Source: Erysipelotrichaceae bacterium
GTDB taxonomy: Bacteria; Bacillota_I; Bacilli_A; Erysipelotrichales; Erysipelotrichaceae
Assembly: GCA_017419165.1 (NCBI GenBank)
Contig: JAFOLW010000062.1
Span: 1 to 40,921, forward strand
Direction: 5' to 3'
Length of the DNA: 40,921 nt
A program made the position numbers and the translations under genes. Shown piece by piece: positions 8,614-15,861 of the stretch. Position 1 is the stretch's first letter, and every line of letters starts with the position of its first letter. The notes under the pieces are model-generated. The model had not been told where the DNA came from. It did no database searches and saw nothing but the letters and a program-made list of their open reading frames with translations.

Positions 8614-9753
8614 TCAGTAGACTTCGTCATAAATGTAAGTTCCGTCTAAGATCGATGCGAAGACTTCGCTGACATCGTTCTCGACGAACGAAGACCGGTC
8701 GACCAGGAAGATGCCGAGCTCTTCGCCTTTCGCATAAGTGCTCGGGTACTTGCGGTCAAGCTCTTCGAAGACGCAAAGGACCGGTACCGATAAAACGTTT
8801 CCGAAACGGTGGTTGTGGACGTAGATCTCGTTGAGTGCTTCCGTGTCGACTTTTGAAGACTTGCAGGACACGAACAGCAGGCGGTTGTCTTTGATGATGA
8901 GACAGTCGATCTCACAGCGTACCGGGTACCTGAAATTGTCTTCCGCGAAGTCGATGACCGTCGACATCTTCACATCGTCAAACAGACCGGATTCCGTGAG
9001 TTTGATATAAAGATAGTTTTCCAGGAAGGCACCGGAGACTGCGACCATCTCCCGCAGCTTGCGGTTCTTGAACCGTAAGCGGTCTTTGTCGTCGATCGTG
9101 AAGAGGTCTTCGATGTTTTTGTAAGTGTTGTCCGAAGCGATCGCGTTGCGGTCGCTTTCCGTTAATTTGTAAGTATTGAATCCGAGGTACTTGCTGGAAT
9201 TGATGATCGTATTGACCTTGGTGATGAAACGGGTGAAAGCAGGGTAGGTGTCGATGTTTTTTTCAACGACCCTCAGCAGCGTTTCCCTGGTCTCCTTGTC
9301 GGTCACCGGTTTGTGCATCGTGCTTTGGATCTCGCCGCCGCGCAAAGTCAGCACATCTTCGATCTGCAGCTTGAAGACTTTGTCGGTGATGACCGAGTGG
9401 CTGCGGTAATCTTTGATGCAGTTTTCGTCATCGTCATAATAGATGAGTTTGTTGTCCAGGACGGAAGTCATCTCAAACAGAAACAGCGAAAGGTACTTCG
9501 CCCCGCCGACATCGATGATCAGATCTTTGTTGTTTTCGATGATCTCGCGCATCTGTTTTTCGTCGTCGGTCAGCCGGATGAAGTGGGTCTTGGCATCGCA
9601 GTATCTGTTGATGACGGTCTTGATGTTTTCGAAATTGCGTTTCGGTACGTCATGGTGATAAACGTAAAAGATCTCATCGATGCCCAGAGTGAGGGCACTG
9701 ATGACGTTGTTCAAAGGATCGACATCATCATAGACCGTCAGGATCTTATTCAT
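8614..9753 (-). CDS. Card1/Can2-like protein (DUF1887): CARF domain plus PD-(D/E)XK nuclease
   Basis: A 379-residue protein with the layout of cyclic-oligoadenylate-activated nucleases. Residues 1-140 form a Rossmann-like CARF domain: strand ILTVYDD, IDEIFYVYHHD, then DVGGAKYLSLFLFE (81-94), which matches the 'GG(T)K' ligand loop. Residues ~145-235 form a helical/winged linker. The C-terminal nuclease has GAFLENYLY (Glu245), CEIDCL (Glu281, Asp283) and FVSCKSS (Ser296, Lys298). The acidic residue normally two before the Lys is Ser here. Its ATG overlaps the recR stop by 8 nt, so it is the distal gene of dnaX-ybaB-recR. No CRISPR array, Cas10 or other cas gene is in the window. Function could be nucleic-acid cleavage under nucleotide-signal control or a repair role with RecR. 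Confidence 0.78.
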   Translation of the reverse strand: MNKILTVYDDVDPLNNVISALTLGIDEIFYVYHHDVPKRNFENIKTVINRYCDAKTHFIRLTDDEKQMREIIENNKDLIIDVGGAKYLSLFLFEMTSVLDNKLIYYDDDENCIKDYRSHSVITDKVFKLQIEDVLTLRGGEIQSTMHKPVTDKETRETLLRVVEKNIDTYPAFTRFITKVNTIINSSKYLGFNTYKLTESDRNAIASDNTYKNIEDLFTIDDKDRLRFKNRKLREMVAVSGAFLENYLYIKLTESGLFDDVKMSTVIDFAEDNFRYPVRCEIDCLIIKDNRLLFVSCKSSKVDTEALNEIYVHNHRFGNVLSVPVLCVFEELDRKYPSTYAKGEELGIFLVDRSSFVENDVSEVFASILDGTYIYDEVY

Positions 9754-10342
9754 CTTGGATCTTCCTTCTGTTATCCATCGCCTTGATCAGCGTCAGCTCG
9801 TCCGCATAATCCAAGGAGGCACCCATCGGCAGGCCGTGGGCAAGCCTTGTCACCAGAACGCCTTTGTCTTTCAATATCTTATCGAGATACAGCGCCGTCA
9901 TCTCGCCTTCCATCGTCGGCGAAACGGCAACGATGACTTCTCTGAGCGAAGGTTCGATCCTCTCGAGCAGTTTTTCGATGTTGATGTCTTCCGGATAGAT
10001 CCCTTTGGAAGAAGAGATCAGTCCGCCCAGAACATGATAGAGGCCTTTGTAGGAACCGGTCTTTTCGATGGCTGCCACATCCTGCGGATAAGCGACGACC
10101 ATGATCGTCGATGCGTCACGGCTCGTGTCTTTGCAGAAAGGGCAGTAGTCTTCGTCACTCAAAAAACCGCAGACCTTGCATCTTCTGATCTGCCGTATCC
10201 CTTTCAAGGCATCGACCATCATATCGATCTGTTCGCTGTCTTTGTCGAGCATCGTGAAGGCATAACGCTGTGCCGTCTTGCTGCCGACGCCCGGAAGTTT
10301 CTCAAAAGCCGAACAGAGTTCTTCAAATTTCTTGGGGTACAT
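9746..10342 (-). CDS. recR: recombination mediator RecR
   Basis: Helps load RecA at gaps with RecF and RecO. The 198 residues show the helix-hairpin-helix LPGVGSKTAQRYAF at 16-29, a zinc finger with Cys55, Cys58, Cys67 and Cys70, and a Toprim domain from about 79 (MVVAYPQDVAAIEKT, AVSPTMEGEMTALY). Family length is about 198. The ATG follows the ybaB stop by 2 nt without a clear ribosome site, so translation is probably coupled. It overlaps the Card1-like gene by 8 nt. Confidence 0.96.
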   Translation of the reverse strand: MYPKKFEELCSAFEKLPGVGSKTAQRYAFTMLDKDSEQIDMMVDALKGIRQIRRCKVCGFLSDEDYCPFCKDTSRDASTIMVVAYPQDVAAIEKTGSYKGLYHVLGGLISSSKGIYPEDINIEKLLERIEPSLREVIVAVSPTMEGEMTALYLDKILKDKGVLVTRLAHGLPMGASLDYADELTLIKAMDNRRKIQDE

Positions 10343-10344
10343 TT

Positions 10345-10647
10345 TTACAGAGGCAGGCCCATCGCGGACGCCATGGATCCGAGCCTTTCCTTTTTCATTT
10401 CGTCGGCTTTAGAGATCGCATCATTGACGGCGATCATGATCAGATCCTCGATCATCTCCTTGTCTTCCGGGTTCAGGATGCCCGGATCCAGAGAAACGGA
10501 GAGGACTTTGTTTTCGCCGTTGACCGTGACCTTGACCAGGCCGTTGGAAGCGACCCCTTCAAATTCCGTCGCATTGATCTGTTCCGTTGCTTTTTCCAGT
10601 TGCTTCTGCATGGCCTGCGCCTGCTGCATGAGTTTATTGATATCCAT
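10345..10647 (-). CDS. ybaB: YbaB/EbfC nucleoid-associated protein
   Basis: Small DNA-binding protein, 100 residues from ATG 10647 (MDINKLMQQAQAMQKQLEKA). This start has an AGGAAT ribosome site and lies 1 nt after the dnaX stop; an in-frame ATG 4 codons upstream is less likely. The family core ATEFEGVASNGLVKVTVNGE and the DLIMIAVNDA helix are clear. It sits in the conserved dnaX-ybaB-recR order and is co-transcribed with them. Confidence 0.94.
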   Translation of the reverse strand: MDINKLMQQAQAMQKQLEKATEQINATEFEGVASNGLVKVTVNGENKVLSVSLDPGILNPEDKEMIEDLIMIAVNDAISKADEMKKERLGSMASAMGLPL

Positions 10648-10648
10648 T

Positions 10649-12331
10649 TTATTCCTCAACTTTCAGTACATCGCCGAAAAGTTCTTTCAGTTTTTCTTCT
10701 TTTGTCGGCTCTCTTTTTTCTTCGATGTTATACTTTTCCACAAGGACCGGTGCCGGATTCTTCCGCTGCTCAGCCGGTACCCTCTTGTACATCTCGATCA
10801 GTGTGCGCTTCTTGTCCGGATCGATCGCAAAGATCATCTTGTCGATGCCGAATTCTTTGTTGACGAAACGGTAGAGGTCTTTGTTGGCCGAAAGGGTATT
10901 GATGCTGTCGGCCTGCGGACGGCTGCCGGAGATGATGATCGCATCCTTGTTGGAAGCGAAGAGCTCCGTGCCGATCAGCAGCTGATAGAACTTCCTCTTT
11001 TCCGGCTCATAAGCATAAAGATCGAGCTTGTTGTAGATGATCTGGTCGGAGATCTTGAGATCCCGGTTCGCGTTCAGCAAGAGCGATAACAGATAATCCA
11101 TATCGGTATCGATGATCTGCATCTCCGGATCCGGTGCCGGAGCTTCTTCTTTGTTTTCCCTGATCTCCGTTCTTGTTTCCGCAGGAGTTTCTTCCTTGAC
11201 TGTTTCCGGCTTGCGGACTTCTTTTGTTTCCCTGGTAATACTTTCTTTCGGAGACTCTCCGTCTTCCGACATTTTGATCAGGCATAATTCAAGATAGACC
11301 AAAAAATTCTGACTCTGCCTCTCGCGGGCGATCAGCTCTTCGAGCTTCGCGATATCGCCGAACAGCACGGATGCCGGGACTTCGTTGATGATGGTCTGGG
11401 CTTCCGCTGCCGTGATCCTGGTCAGCAGTTTTTCCTTGCCCTGATCGGAATAGATCAGCACGTCTTTGACGATCTCGAGAAGATCGACGGCAAGGCGCTT
11501 GGTGTCGGCACCTGCCGCATAGATCTCCCGCATCCTGGCGATGACATCGGAGATCTTGTGGTCGTGGATCTTCAGATAGAGATCGACTTCTTCTGCCGTC
11601 GAGGTCAGACCGAAGATGTGTTCGACATCTTCCAGCCTCAGTTCGTTCGAATTGTATGAGAGACACTGTTCCAGCAAAGACAAAGCATCGCGCATGCCGC
11701 CTTCCGCCATACGTGAAAGCTCTTCCGCCGCTTTTTCTTCGTAAGGGATCTTCTCCCGGTCCAGGATCTCCATCATGCGCTTCTTGATCTCGAAGACCGA
11801 GATCTTGGAGAAATTGTATCTCTGACATCTGGACAGGACCGTCGGAATGACTTTCTGCGGATCGGTCGTTGCCAGGATGAAGATGACGTGTGCCGGCGGT
11901 TCTTCCAGCGTCTTCAGCAGGGCATTGAAGGCTTGCGTCGATAACATATGGACTTCATCGATGATATAGACTTTATATCTTCCCAGAAGTGGGGCATAGG
12001 GCACCTGTTCGATGATCTCGCGGATGTCGTCGACGCCGTTATTGCTGGCGGCATCGAGCTCGATGATGTCCGGATGGTTTCCTTCCAGGTAGGCCTTGCA
12101 GTTCGGGCACCCGTCGCAGGCTTCGCCGTGGAAATTCGGACAGTTGATCGCTTTGGCAAACAGCTTGGCGATCGACGTCTTGCCGGTACCCCTTGGTCCG
12201 GCAAAAAGATAGGCGTGGGCGATCTTGTCGTTTCTGATCGCATTCACCAATGTTTTGACGATGTATTCCTGTCCGACGACCTCGGAAAATCTGGATGGTC
12301 TGTATGTTCTGTAAAGTACCTGATATGCCAT
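10649..12331 (-). CDS. dnaX: DNA polymerase III subunits gamma/tau
   Basis: Clamp-loader ATPase, 560 residues from ATG 12331 (MAYQVLYRTYRPSRF, the usual family N-terminus). Walker A GPRGTGKT is at 45-52, the zinc site uses Cys64, Cys72, Cys75 and Cys78, and DEVH (125-128) is Walker B; the sensor region ATTDPQKV follows. Domains III and the acidic/basic linker occupy the rest, with a tau-type tail. An ATG at 12349 adds six residues (MRYNGS) not expected for the family. A perfect TATAAT ends 6 nt before ATG 12331 and would initiate transcription at or next to the start codon, so the mRNA looks leaderless. It heads the dnaX-ybaB-recR operon. Confidence 0.95.
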   Translation of the reverse strand: MAYQVLYRTYRPSRFSEVVGQEYIVKTLVNAIRNDKIAHAYLFAGPRGTGKTSIAKLFAKAINCPNFHGEACDGCPNCKAYLEGNHPDIIELDAASNNGVDDIREIIEQVPYAPLLGRYKVYIIDEVHMLSTQAFNALLKTLEEPPAHVIFILATTDPQKVIPTVLSRCQRYNFSKISVFEIKKRMMEILDREKIPYEEKAAEELSRMAEGGMRDALSLLEQCLSYNSNELRLEDVEHIFGLTSTAEEVDLYLKIHDHKISDVIARMREIYAAGADTKRLAVDLLEIVKDVLIYSDQGKEKLLTRITAAEAQTIINEVPASVLFGDIAKLEELIARERQSQNFLVYLELCLIKMSEDGESPKESITRETKEVRKPETVKEETPAETRTEIRENKEEAPAPDPEMQIIDTDMDYLLSLLLNANRDLKISDQIIYNKLDLYAYEPEKRKFYQLLIGTELFASNKDAIIISGSRPQADSINTLSANKDLYRFVNKEFGIDKMIFAIDPDKKRTLIEMYKRVPAEQRKNPAPVLVEKYNIEEKREPTKEEKLKELFGDVLKVEE

Positions 12332-12337
12332 ACTCCC

Positions 12338-12366
12338 ATTATACCTCATTGCCTTCCGATTGTCGG
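12338..12366 (-). promoter_or_regulatory. dnaX promoter giving a leaderless mRNA
   Basis: TATAAT (12338-12343) is preceded by a 17-nt spacer and CCGACA (four matches to TTGACA). The expected start of transcription is the A of ATG 12331. Confidence 0.55.
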
Positions 12367-12429
12367 AAATAAGAAAAAGATCCGTTTGGACCTTTATTTA
12401 TCGTGTTTTATATTTGCCTGGGAAATAAA

Positions 12430-12882
12430 TCAGCGCTTGTTTTTGAAGAATGCCTTCAGCAGTTCGGAACATTCTTCCTTCATGATCCCGCCCCGCATCC
12501 CGGGATAATGGTTGAGCCCTTTGATCCGTTTGAAACGGATGTTGGAGACAAGGGCACCTCCCTTGGGATCCTTGCAGCCGTAGTAGATGTTGTCGATCCG
12601 GGAATTGACGATCGCGCCGGTACACATCATGCAAGGTTCCAGTGTGACATAAAGATCGCAGCCTTTCAGATTCCAGTTGCTGAGCTTCCTTGCCGCTTTG
12701 ATCATGCACTCGATCTCCGCATGATAGACGGCACAGTTTTTCTTCACTTTCTTGTTGTGTGCTCTGGCGATCACTTCGCCGTCTTTCACGATCACACAGC
12801 CGATCGGGACTTCGTCTTCTTTGAATGCTTTCAAGGCCTCCTGATAGGCCGCCAACATATATTTCTTTTCCATATCGTTCAT
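12430..12882 (-). CDS. tadA: tRNA-specific adenosine deaminase
   Basis: Converts A34 to inosine in tRNA-Arg(ACG). From ATG 12882 the product has 150 residues with the zinc deaminase motifs HAE (His54, catalytic Glu56) and PCMMC (Cys84, Cys87), and the TadA-type FNHYPG-like end segment LNHYPGMRGG. An ATG at 12873 is an alternative; longer starts would run into the SRP RNA. The ATG is 1 nt after the U-run of the SRP RNA terminator and has no Shine-Dalgarno, so expression may need read-through from the SRP promoter. tadA next to SRP RNA and dnaX is a usual Firmicute order. Confidence 0.93.
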   Translation of the reverse strand: MNDMEKKYMLAAYQEALKAFKEDEVPIGCVIVKDGEVIARAHNKKVKKNCAVYHAEIECMIKAARKLSNWNLKGCDLYVTLEPCMMCTGAIVNSRIDNIYYGCKDPKGGALVSNIRFKRIKGLNHYPGMRGGIMKEECSELLKAFFKNKR

Positions 12883-12883
12883 T

Positions 12884-12968
12884 AAAAAATGGTACACACA
12901 AACAGAGGTTCGTATGGCTGCTTGCTTCCGCACCTGACCAAGTTAGTAACGTGATTGTTGTACCATTT
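12884..12968 (-). ncRNA. ffs: signal recognition particle RNA (4.5S type)
   Basis: The conserved domain IV is present on the minus strand: GGTCAGGTGCGGAAGCAAGC followed by AGCC, with a GGAA tetraloop closed by a UGC/GCA stem and the asymmetric AGCAGCC side. The ends AAATGGTAC/GTACCATTT (12960-12968 with 12887-12895) form the terminal helix, followed by a T-run, giving about 80 nt. This is the short form without an Alu domain. It lies just upstream of tadA. Confidence 0.92.
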
Positions 12969-12970
12969 AT

Positions 12971-12999
12971 ATTTTAGCTTAAATGATCCGGTCTTTCAA
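12971..12999 (-). promoter_or_regulatory. promoter of the SRP RNA
   Basis: TTGAAA (12994-12999) and TAAAAT (12971-12976) on the minus strand are 17 nt apart. Initiation falls at or near the first base of the SRP RNA terminal helix. A parS site ends 4 bp upstream of the -35. Confidence 0.75.
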
Positions 13000-13000
13000 A

Positions 13001-13474
13001 TCATGTTTCACGTGAAACATTCCGGCGTTCACGCAGAAGCGAAACGATCATGAATACGATCCTGATCACCGGCAGGAAGGGGATGATCAGGAAGAAGGGG
13101 CTGTGATCCTTCAGACGGATATATCCGATCTGGCTGACTGTCACCGGAAGATTGATGACCGCCATCAGAAGCAGCCAGGCGGCAAGACCGATCTTCATAG
13201 CTTCTTCCCCGGTCGAAGAGCTGAGGATCACCACAGCGAACACAGTGATCAGAAAATTGACCACCGACAGAAGCAGGGATCCGACCAGACCGTGGATGCC
13301 CAGGGTCTTTTTATCTTTGCTTTTGTATAGTTTGACCGCATTGAATGTGCTGAGCAGGGATAAGACCATAATGATGGCCATGACCAGGCCGCTCGGATCG
13401 GTATCGAGCTTCGAAATAACGAAGCCAAACCCGTAGAGAAACAAAATGTAAAGCGTCAAAAATAAGTGTTTCAT
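13001..13474 (-). CDS. small four-helix membrane protein, unknown function
   Basis: The 157-residue protein has four hydrophobic segments (about 3-20, 30-48, 60-83 and 92-115, the last two long) and a fifth near the end (about 127-147), then a basic tail RERRNVSRET. No family is recognised. The start forms an ATGA overlap with the stop of the HAD phosphatase gene, so the two are translationally coupled. The C-terminal codons are made of a parS site, which constrains the tail sequence. Confidence 0.7.
   Translation of the reverse strand: MKHLFLTLYILFLYGFGFVISKLDTDPSGLVMAIIMVLSLLSTFNAVKLYKSKDKKTLGIHGLVGSLLLSVVNFLITVFAVVILSSSTGEEAMKIGLAAWLLLMAVINLPVTVSQIGYIRLKDHSPFFLIIPFLPVIRIVFMIVSLLRERRNVSRET
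13004..13019. other. parS site 1 (ParB binding), inside a coding region
   Basis: TGTTTCACGTGAAACA is an exact match to the Bacillus-type parS consensus TGTTNCACGTGAAACA. It encodes the last residues (VSRET) of the membrane protein at 13001-13474. Confidence 0.92.
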
Positions 13475-14136
13475 AGTTTTAATACCTCTCGGTCCAGTTC
13501 CGTAAAGTCTTTGATGCGCTGTTTGATCTGCGGAAGATCCGGGTTGTTCGGTTTTTTGATGACGATGATGTTCTCACATCCCGCCAACGCGGCATTTCTG
13601 ATGGAAGCAGGGGAATCATCGAAGATCAGACAGTCTTTGATATCGACACCCTGGCGTTTTGCACCTTCCAGATACATATCCTTTTTATCAGTCATGATCC
13701 CGTCATCGTAAACGACGGTCTTTTTGTCGAACCACCGGTCCAGATGCAGCTGTTCAAAATAAAAATCGACGTTCACATCCAGGGATGCCGTGCACATCGT
13801 GAAGGGGATCTTCTTTTCTTTCAGTTCATCCAGCAGTTCTTCGGCGCCTGGCATCAGCTTGTCGCGGCCCAGTTTTCTGCAGATCTCATGATAATACTTC
13901 GTTTCCTTGCGTTTTACCCAGTACATGATCTTTTCTTCGTCGTGTTCCATGCCCAGGATCTCAAACATCTTTTCGACAAAAGGGTAGTTCCTCGTCCCGA
14001 TGAATTCCCCGTAGAACTTGTCTGCATCGATCTTTCCCTGCGAAAGTTCCTCGATCGTCGCTTTCCAGGCCATGTCGTTGATGTCGTCATCCGCAAAAAG
14101 AGTCCCGTTGTAGTCAAATAATACCGCTTTTATCAT
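13471..14136 (-). CDS. HAD superfamily phosphatase with DxN motif
   Basis: A 221-residue protein from ATG 14136 (MIKAVLFDYNGTLFADDD). Motif I reads D8-Y-N10-G-T instead of DxDxT; motif II is FTMCTAS, motif III has the Lys near KKDMYLEGAKRQG, and motif IV is IFDDSPASIRNA. A helical cap lies between motifs I and II. The layout is that of beta-phosphoglucomutase-like phosphatases. A start at 14169 would add 11 residues translated from a parS site and is unlikely. Substrate unknown. It is coupled to the following membrane protein by ATGA. Confidence 0.82.
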   Translation of the reverse strand: MIKAVLFDYNGTLFADDDINDMAWKATIEELSQGKIDADKFYGEFIGTRNYPFVEKMFEILGMEHDEEKIMYWVKRKETKYYHEICRKLGRDKLMPGAEELLDELKEKKIPFTMCTASLDVNVDFYFEQLHLDRWFDKKTVVYDDGIMTDKKDMYLEGAKRQGVDIKDCLIFDDSPASIRNAALAGCENIIVIKKPNNPDLPQIKQRIKDFTELDREVLKL

Positions 14137-14152
14137 TTTTTCTTTCCCGATC

Positions 14153-14168
14153 CGTTTCACGTGAAACA
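14153..14168. other. parS site 2 (one mismatch)
   Basis: CGTTTCACGTGAAACA differs from parS only at the first base. It lies in the leader of the HAD phosphatase gene. Confidence 0.88.
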
Positions 14169-14209
14169 TTTATGATTCGTTTCGTGTTTTCTTTATATAT
14201 ATTGTATAA

Positions 14210-14242
14210 GGAAAGAAAGGAATGTTTCACGTGAAACATTCC
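14210..14242 (-). terminator. serS terminator formed by the parS palindrome
   Basis: Read on the minus strand, the 24-bp palindrome at 14219-14242 is followed by TTTCTTTCC. A perfect palindrome has no spare loop, so the RNA hairpin would open about 4 central bases. Dual use as terminator is plausible, not proven. Confidence 0.45.
14223..14238. other. parS site 3 (exact, in a 24-bp palindrome)
   Basis: TGTTTCACGTGAAACA extends on both sides to a perfect 24-bp palindrome at 14219-14242. It lies 13 bp beyond the serS stop codon. Confidence 0.92.
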
Positions 14243-14254
14243 CTTCTGTTTTAT

Positions 14255-15538
14255 TTACTTTCTGACGATCTTTTTCTGTCCGCCCATATATGGCTGCAAA
14301 GCTTCAGGGATATCGACGGAACCGTCTTCGTTGTAATTGTTCTCCAGGAACGCGATCAACATCCTCGGAGGAGCGACGACCGTGTTGTTCAAGGTGTGCG
14401 GCAGATAATTGCCTTTTTCGCCTTTGACACGGATCTTCAGCCTTCTTGACTGGGCATCACCCAGGTTCGAGCAGGAACAGACTTCAAAATATTTCTGCTG
14501 GCGCGGAGACCATGCCTCGACGTCGCAGGATTTGACTTTCAAGTCGGCCAGGTCGCCGGAACAGCATTCCAACGTCCTTACCGGGATATTCATGGATAAG
14601 AACAGGTCGACGGAGTATCTCCACATCTTGTTGTACCAGTCCATGGATTCTTCCGGCTTGCAGATGACGATCATTTCCTGTTTTTCAAACTGGTGGATAC
14701 GGTAGACACCGCGTTCTTCGATGCCGTGCGCACCGACTTCCTTGCGGAAACAAGGAGAGTAGGAGGTGAGAGTCATCGGAAGCTTAGCTTCATCGTTAAT
14801 CGTATCGATGAAACGGCCGATCATGGAATGTTCGGATGTACCGATCAGATAGAGGTCTTCGCCTTCGATCTTGTACATCATGTTTTCCATTTCTTTGAAC
14901 GACATAACGCCGGTCACGACTTCGGAACGGATCATGAACGGAGGAACACAGTAAGTGAATCCTTTGTTGATCATATAGTCTCTTGCATAGGCAAGGATCG
15001 CGGAATGCAATCTGGCGATATCACCGGTCAGATAGTAGAATCCGTTGCCGGAAGTCTTTCTTGCGGAATCCAGATCGATGCCGTCGAAGCTTTCCATGAT
15101 CTCCGTATGATAAGGGATATCATAGTTGAATTCTCTCTTGGTGCCGAACTGTTCGATCTCGACGTTTTCGGAATCGTCTTTGCCGATCGGAACGGATGCA
15201 TCGATGATGTTCGGGATCACCAACATCCTTTCCCGGATCTGTGCTTCGAGTTCCGGTTCTTTCTTTTCGCACTCTTCGATCTCCTCACCGATCTTTTTGA
15301 CGTTGGCTTTGACGGCTTCCGCTTCTTCTCTCTTGCCCTGACCCATCAAGGCACCGATCTGTTTGGAAGCGGTGTTGCGCTGGGCACGGAGCTCATCGGC
15401 TTTGGTACGTAAAGCGCGGTATTCTTCATCCAGTGCTTTAACTTCATCAACGAGAATGAGTTTTTCTTCCTGGAACTTCTTGCGGATGTTTTCTTTGACC
15501 AGTTCCGGATTTTCTCTGATAAGTTTGATATCGATCAT
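14255..15538 (-). CDS. serS: seryl-tRNA synthetase
   Basis: Charges tRNA-Ser (and tRNA-Sec where present). 427 residues from ATG 15538 (MIDIKLIRENPELVKENIRK), which has AGGAGG 6 nt upstream. The N-terminal long coiled coil spans about 30-105. Class II motif 2 is RKEVGAHGIEERGVYRIHQF, and motif 3 is in the variant form LNNTVVAPPRMLIAFLE in place of the common NGSGLAVGR. Preceded by a T-box leader, so transcription depends on uncharged tRNA-Ser. Confidence 0.95.
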   Translation of the reverse strand: MIDIKLIRENPELVKENIRKKFQEEKLILVDEVKALDEEYRALRTKADELRAQRNTASKQIGALMGQGKREEAEAVKANVKKIGEEIEECEKKEPELEAQIRERMLVIPNIIDASVPIGKDDSENVEIEQFGTKREFNYDIPYHTEIMESFDGIDLDSARKTSGNGFYYLTGDIARLHSAILAYARDYMINKGFTYCVPPFMIRSEVVTGVMSFKEMENMMYKIEGEDLYLIGTSEHSMIGRFIDTINDEAKLPMTLTSYSPCFRKEVGAHGIEERGVYRIHQFEKQEMIVICKPEESMDWYNKMWRYSVDLFLSMNIPVRTLECCSGDLADLKVKSCDVEAWSPRQQKYFEVCSCSNLGDAQSRRLKIRVKGEKGNYLPHTLNNTVVAPPRMLIAFLENNYNEDGSVDIPEALQPYMGGQKKIVRK

Positions 15539-15550
15539 AAATTCCTCCTG

Positions 15551-15742
15551 AAAATAAAAAAGGTGATAGACAAGGGCGCTGCTGCGCGGTACCACCTTTA
15601 CTTATAACTTATTCCTTTAACGCAGGATGACGTGTCGGATTGGGACATCACATAAGGCGGATTCATCGGATATCCCTGATAAGTTTCACCAACCCTTATC
15701 TCTCTGCAAAGTCTTCTCCGACTACTGTTCCTTAACTTTTAC
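15551..15742 (-). promoter_or_regulatory. T-box riboswitch leader of serS
   Basis: The minus-strand RNA carries the T-box core AGGTGGTACCGCG (15585-15598), which binds the tRNA acceptor end, and stem I with an AGAGA motif and a GGUUGGUGAAAC apical part. The triplet UCC (Ser) occurs twice in the 3' arm of stem I where the specifier is expected; I cannot choose between them by eye. AAGG/CCUU closes stem I. The downstream terminator shares the T-box strand. Confidence 0.92.
15559..15599 (-). terminator. T-box controlled terminator
   Basis: AAAGGTGGTA (15590-15599) pairs over 10 bp with TATCACCTTT (15559-15568), followed by more T on the minus strand. The 5' arm overlaps the T-box sequence, which is the expected switch. 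Confidence 0.88.
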
Positions 15743-15748
15743 ATACAA

Positions 15749-15754
15749 ATCATA
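15749..15754 (-). promoter_or_regulatory. -10 box of the serS T-box transcript
   Basis: TATGAT on the minus strand, with a weak -35 (TGGGAT) about 17 nt upstream. The transcript would begin near 15742. The remaining gap up to 15826 is AT-rich with nothing else recognised. Confidence 0.45.
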
Positions 15755-15826
15755 TCACAAAGCTTTTGAATATCCCATAGATTTCAAAAATATTGCCTAG
15801 GTAATTTTTTTAGGATACAGAAAGAA

Positions 15827-15855
15827 AAAGTCCTCCGTACAAGACGGGGGACTTT
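15827..15855 (-). terminator. gyrA terminator
   Basis: AAAGTCCCCCGT pairs with ACGGAGGACTTT (12 positions, one G-U, 5-nt loop) and is followed by TTTCTTT on the minus strand, 6 nt beyond the gyrA stop. Confidence 0.85.
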
Positions 15856-15861
15856 CACTGT

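Noticed and set aside
10705..10730. A-rich run in dnaX that could be a programmed frameshift site
   Set aside because: The run GAAGAAAAAAGA is not in the A-AAA-AAG frame needed for slippage and lies near the end of the gene, after the tau region.
12430..12933. Longer tadA reading frame from 12933
   Set aside because: Its first 17 residues are translated from the SRP RNA gene and have no TadA character.
13471..14169. Longer HAD frame from 14169
   Set aside because: The extra 11 residues come from the parS palindrome; the conserved fold starts at MIKAVLFD (14136).
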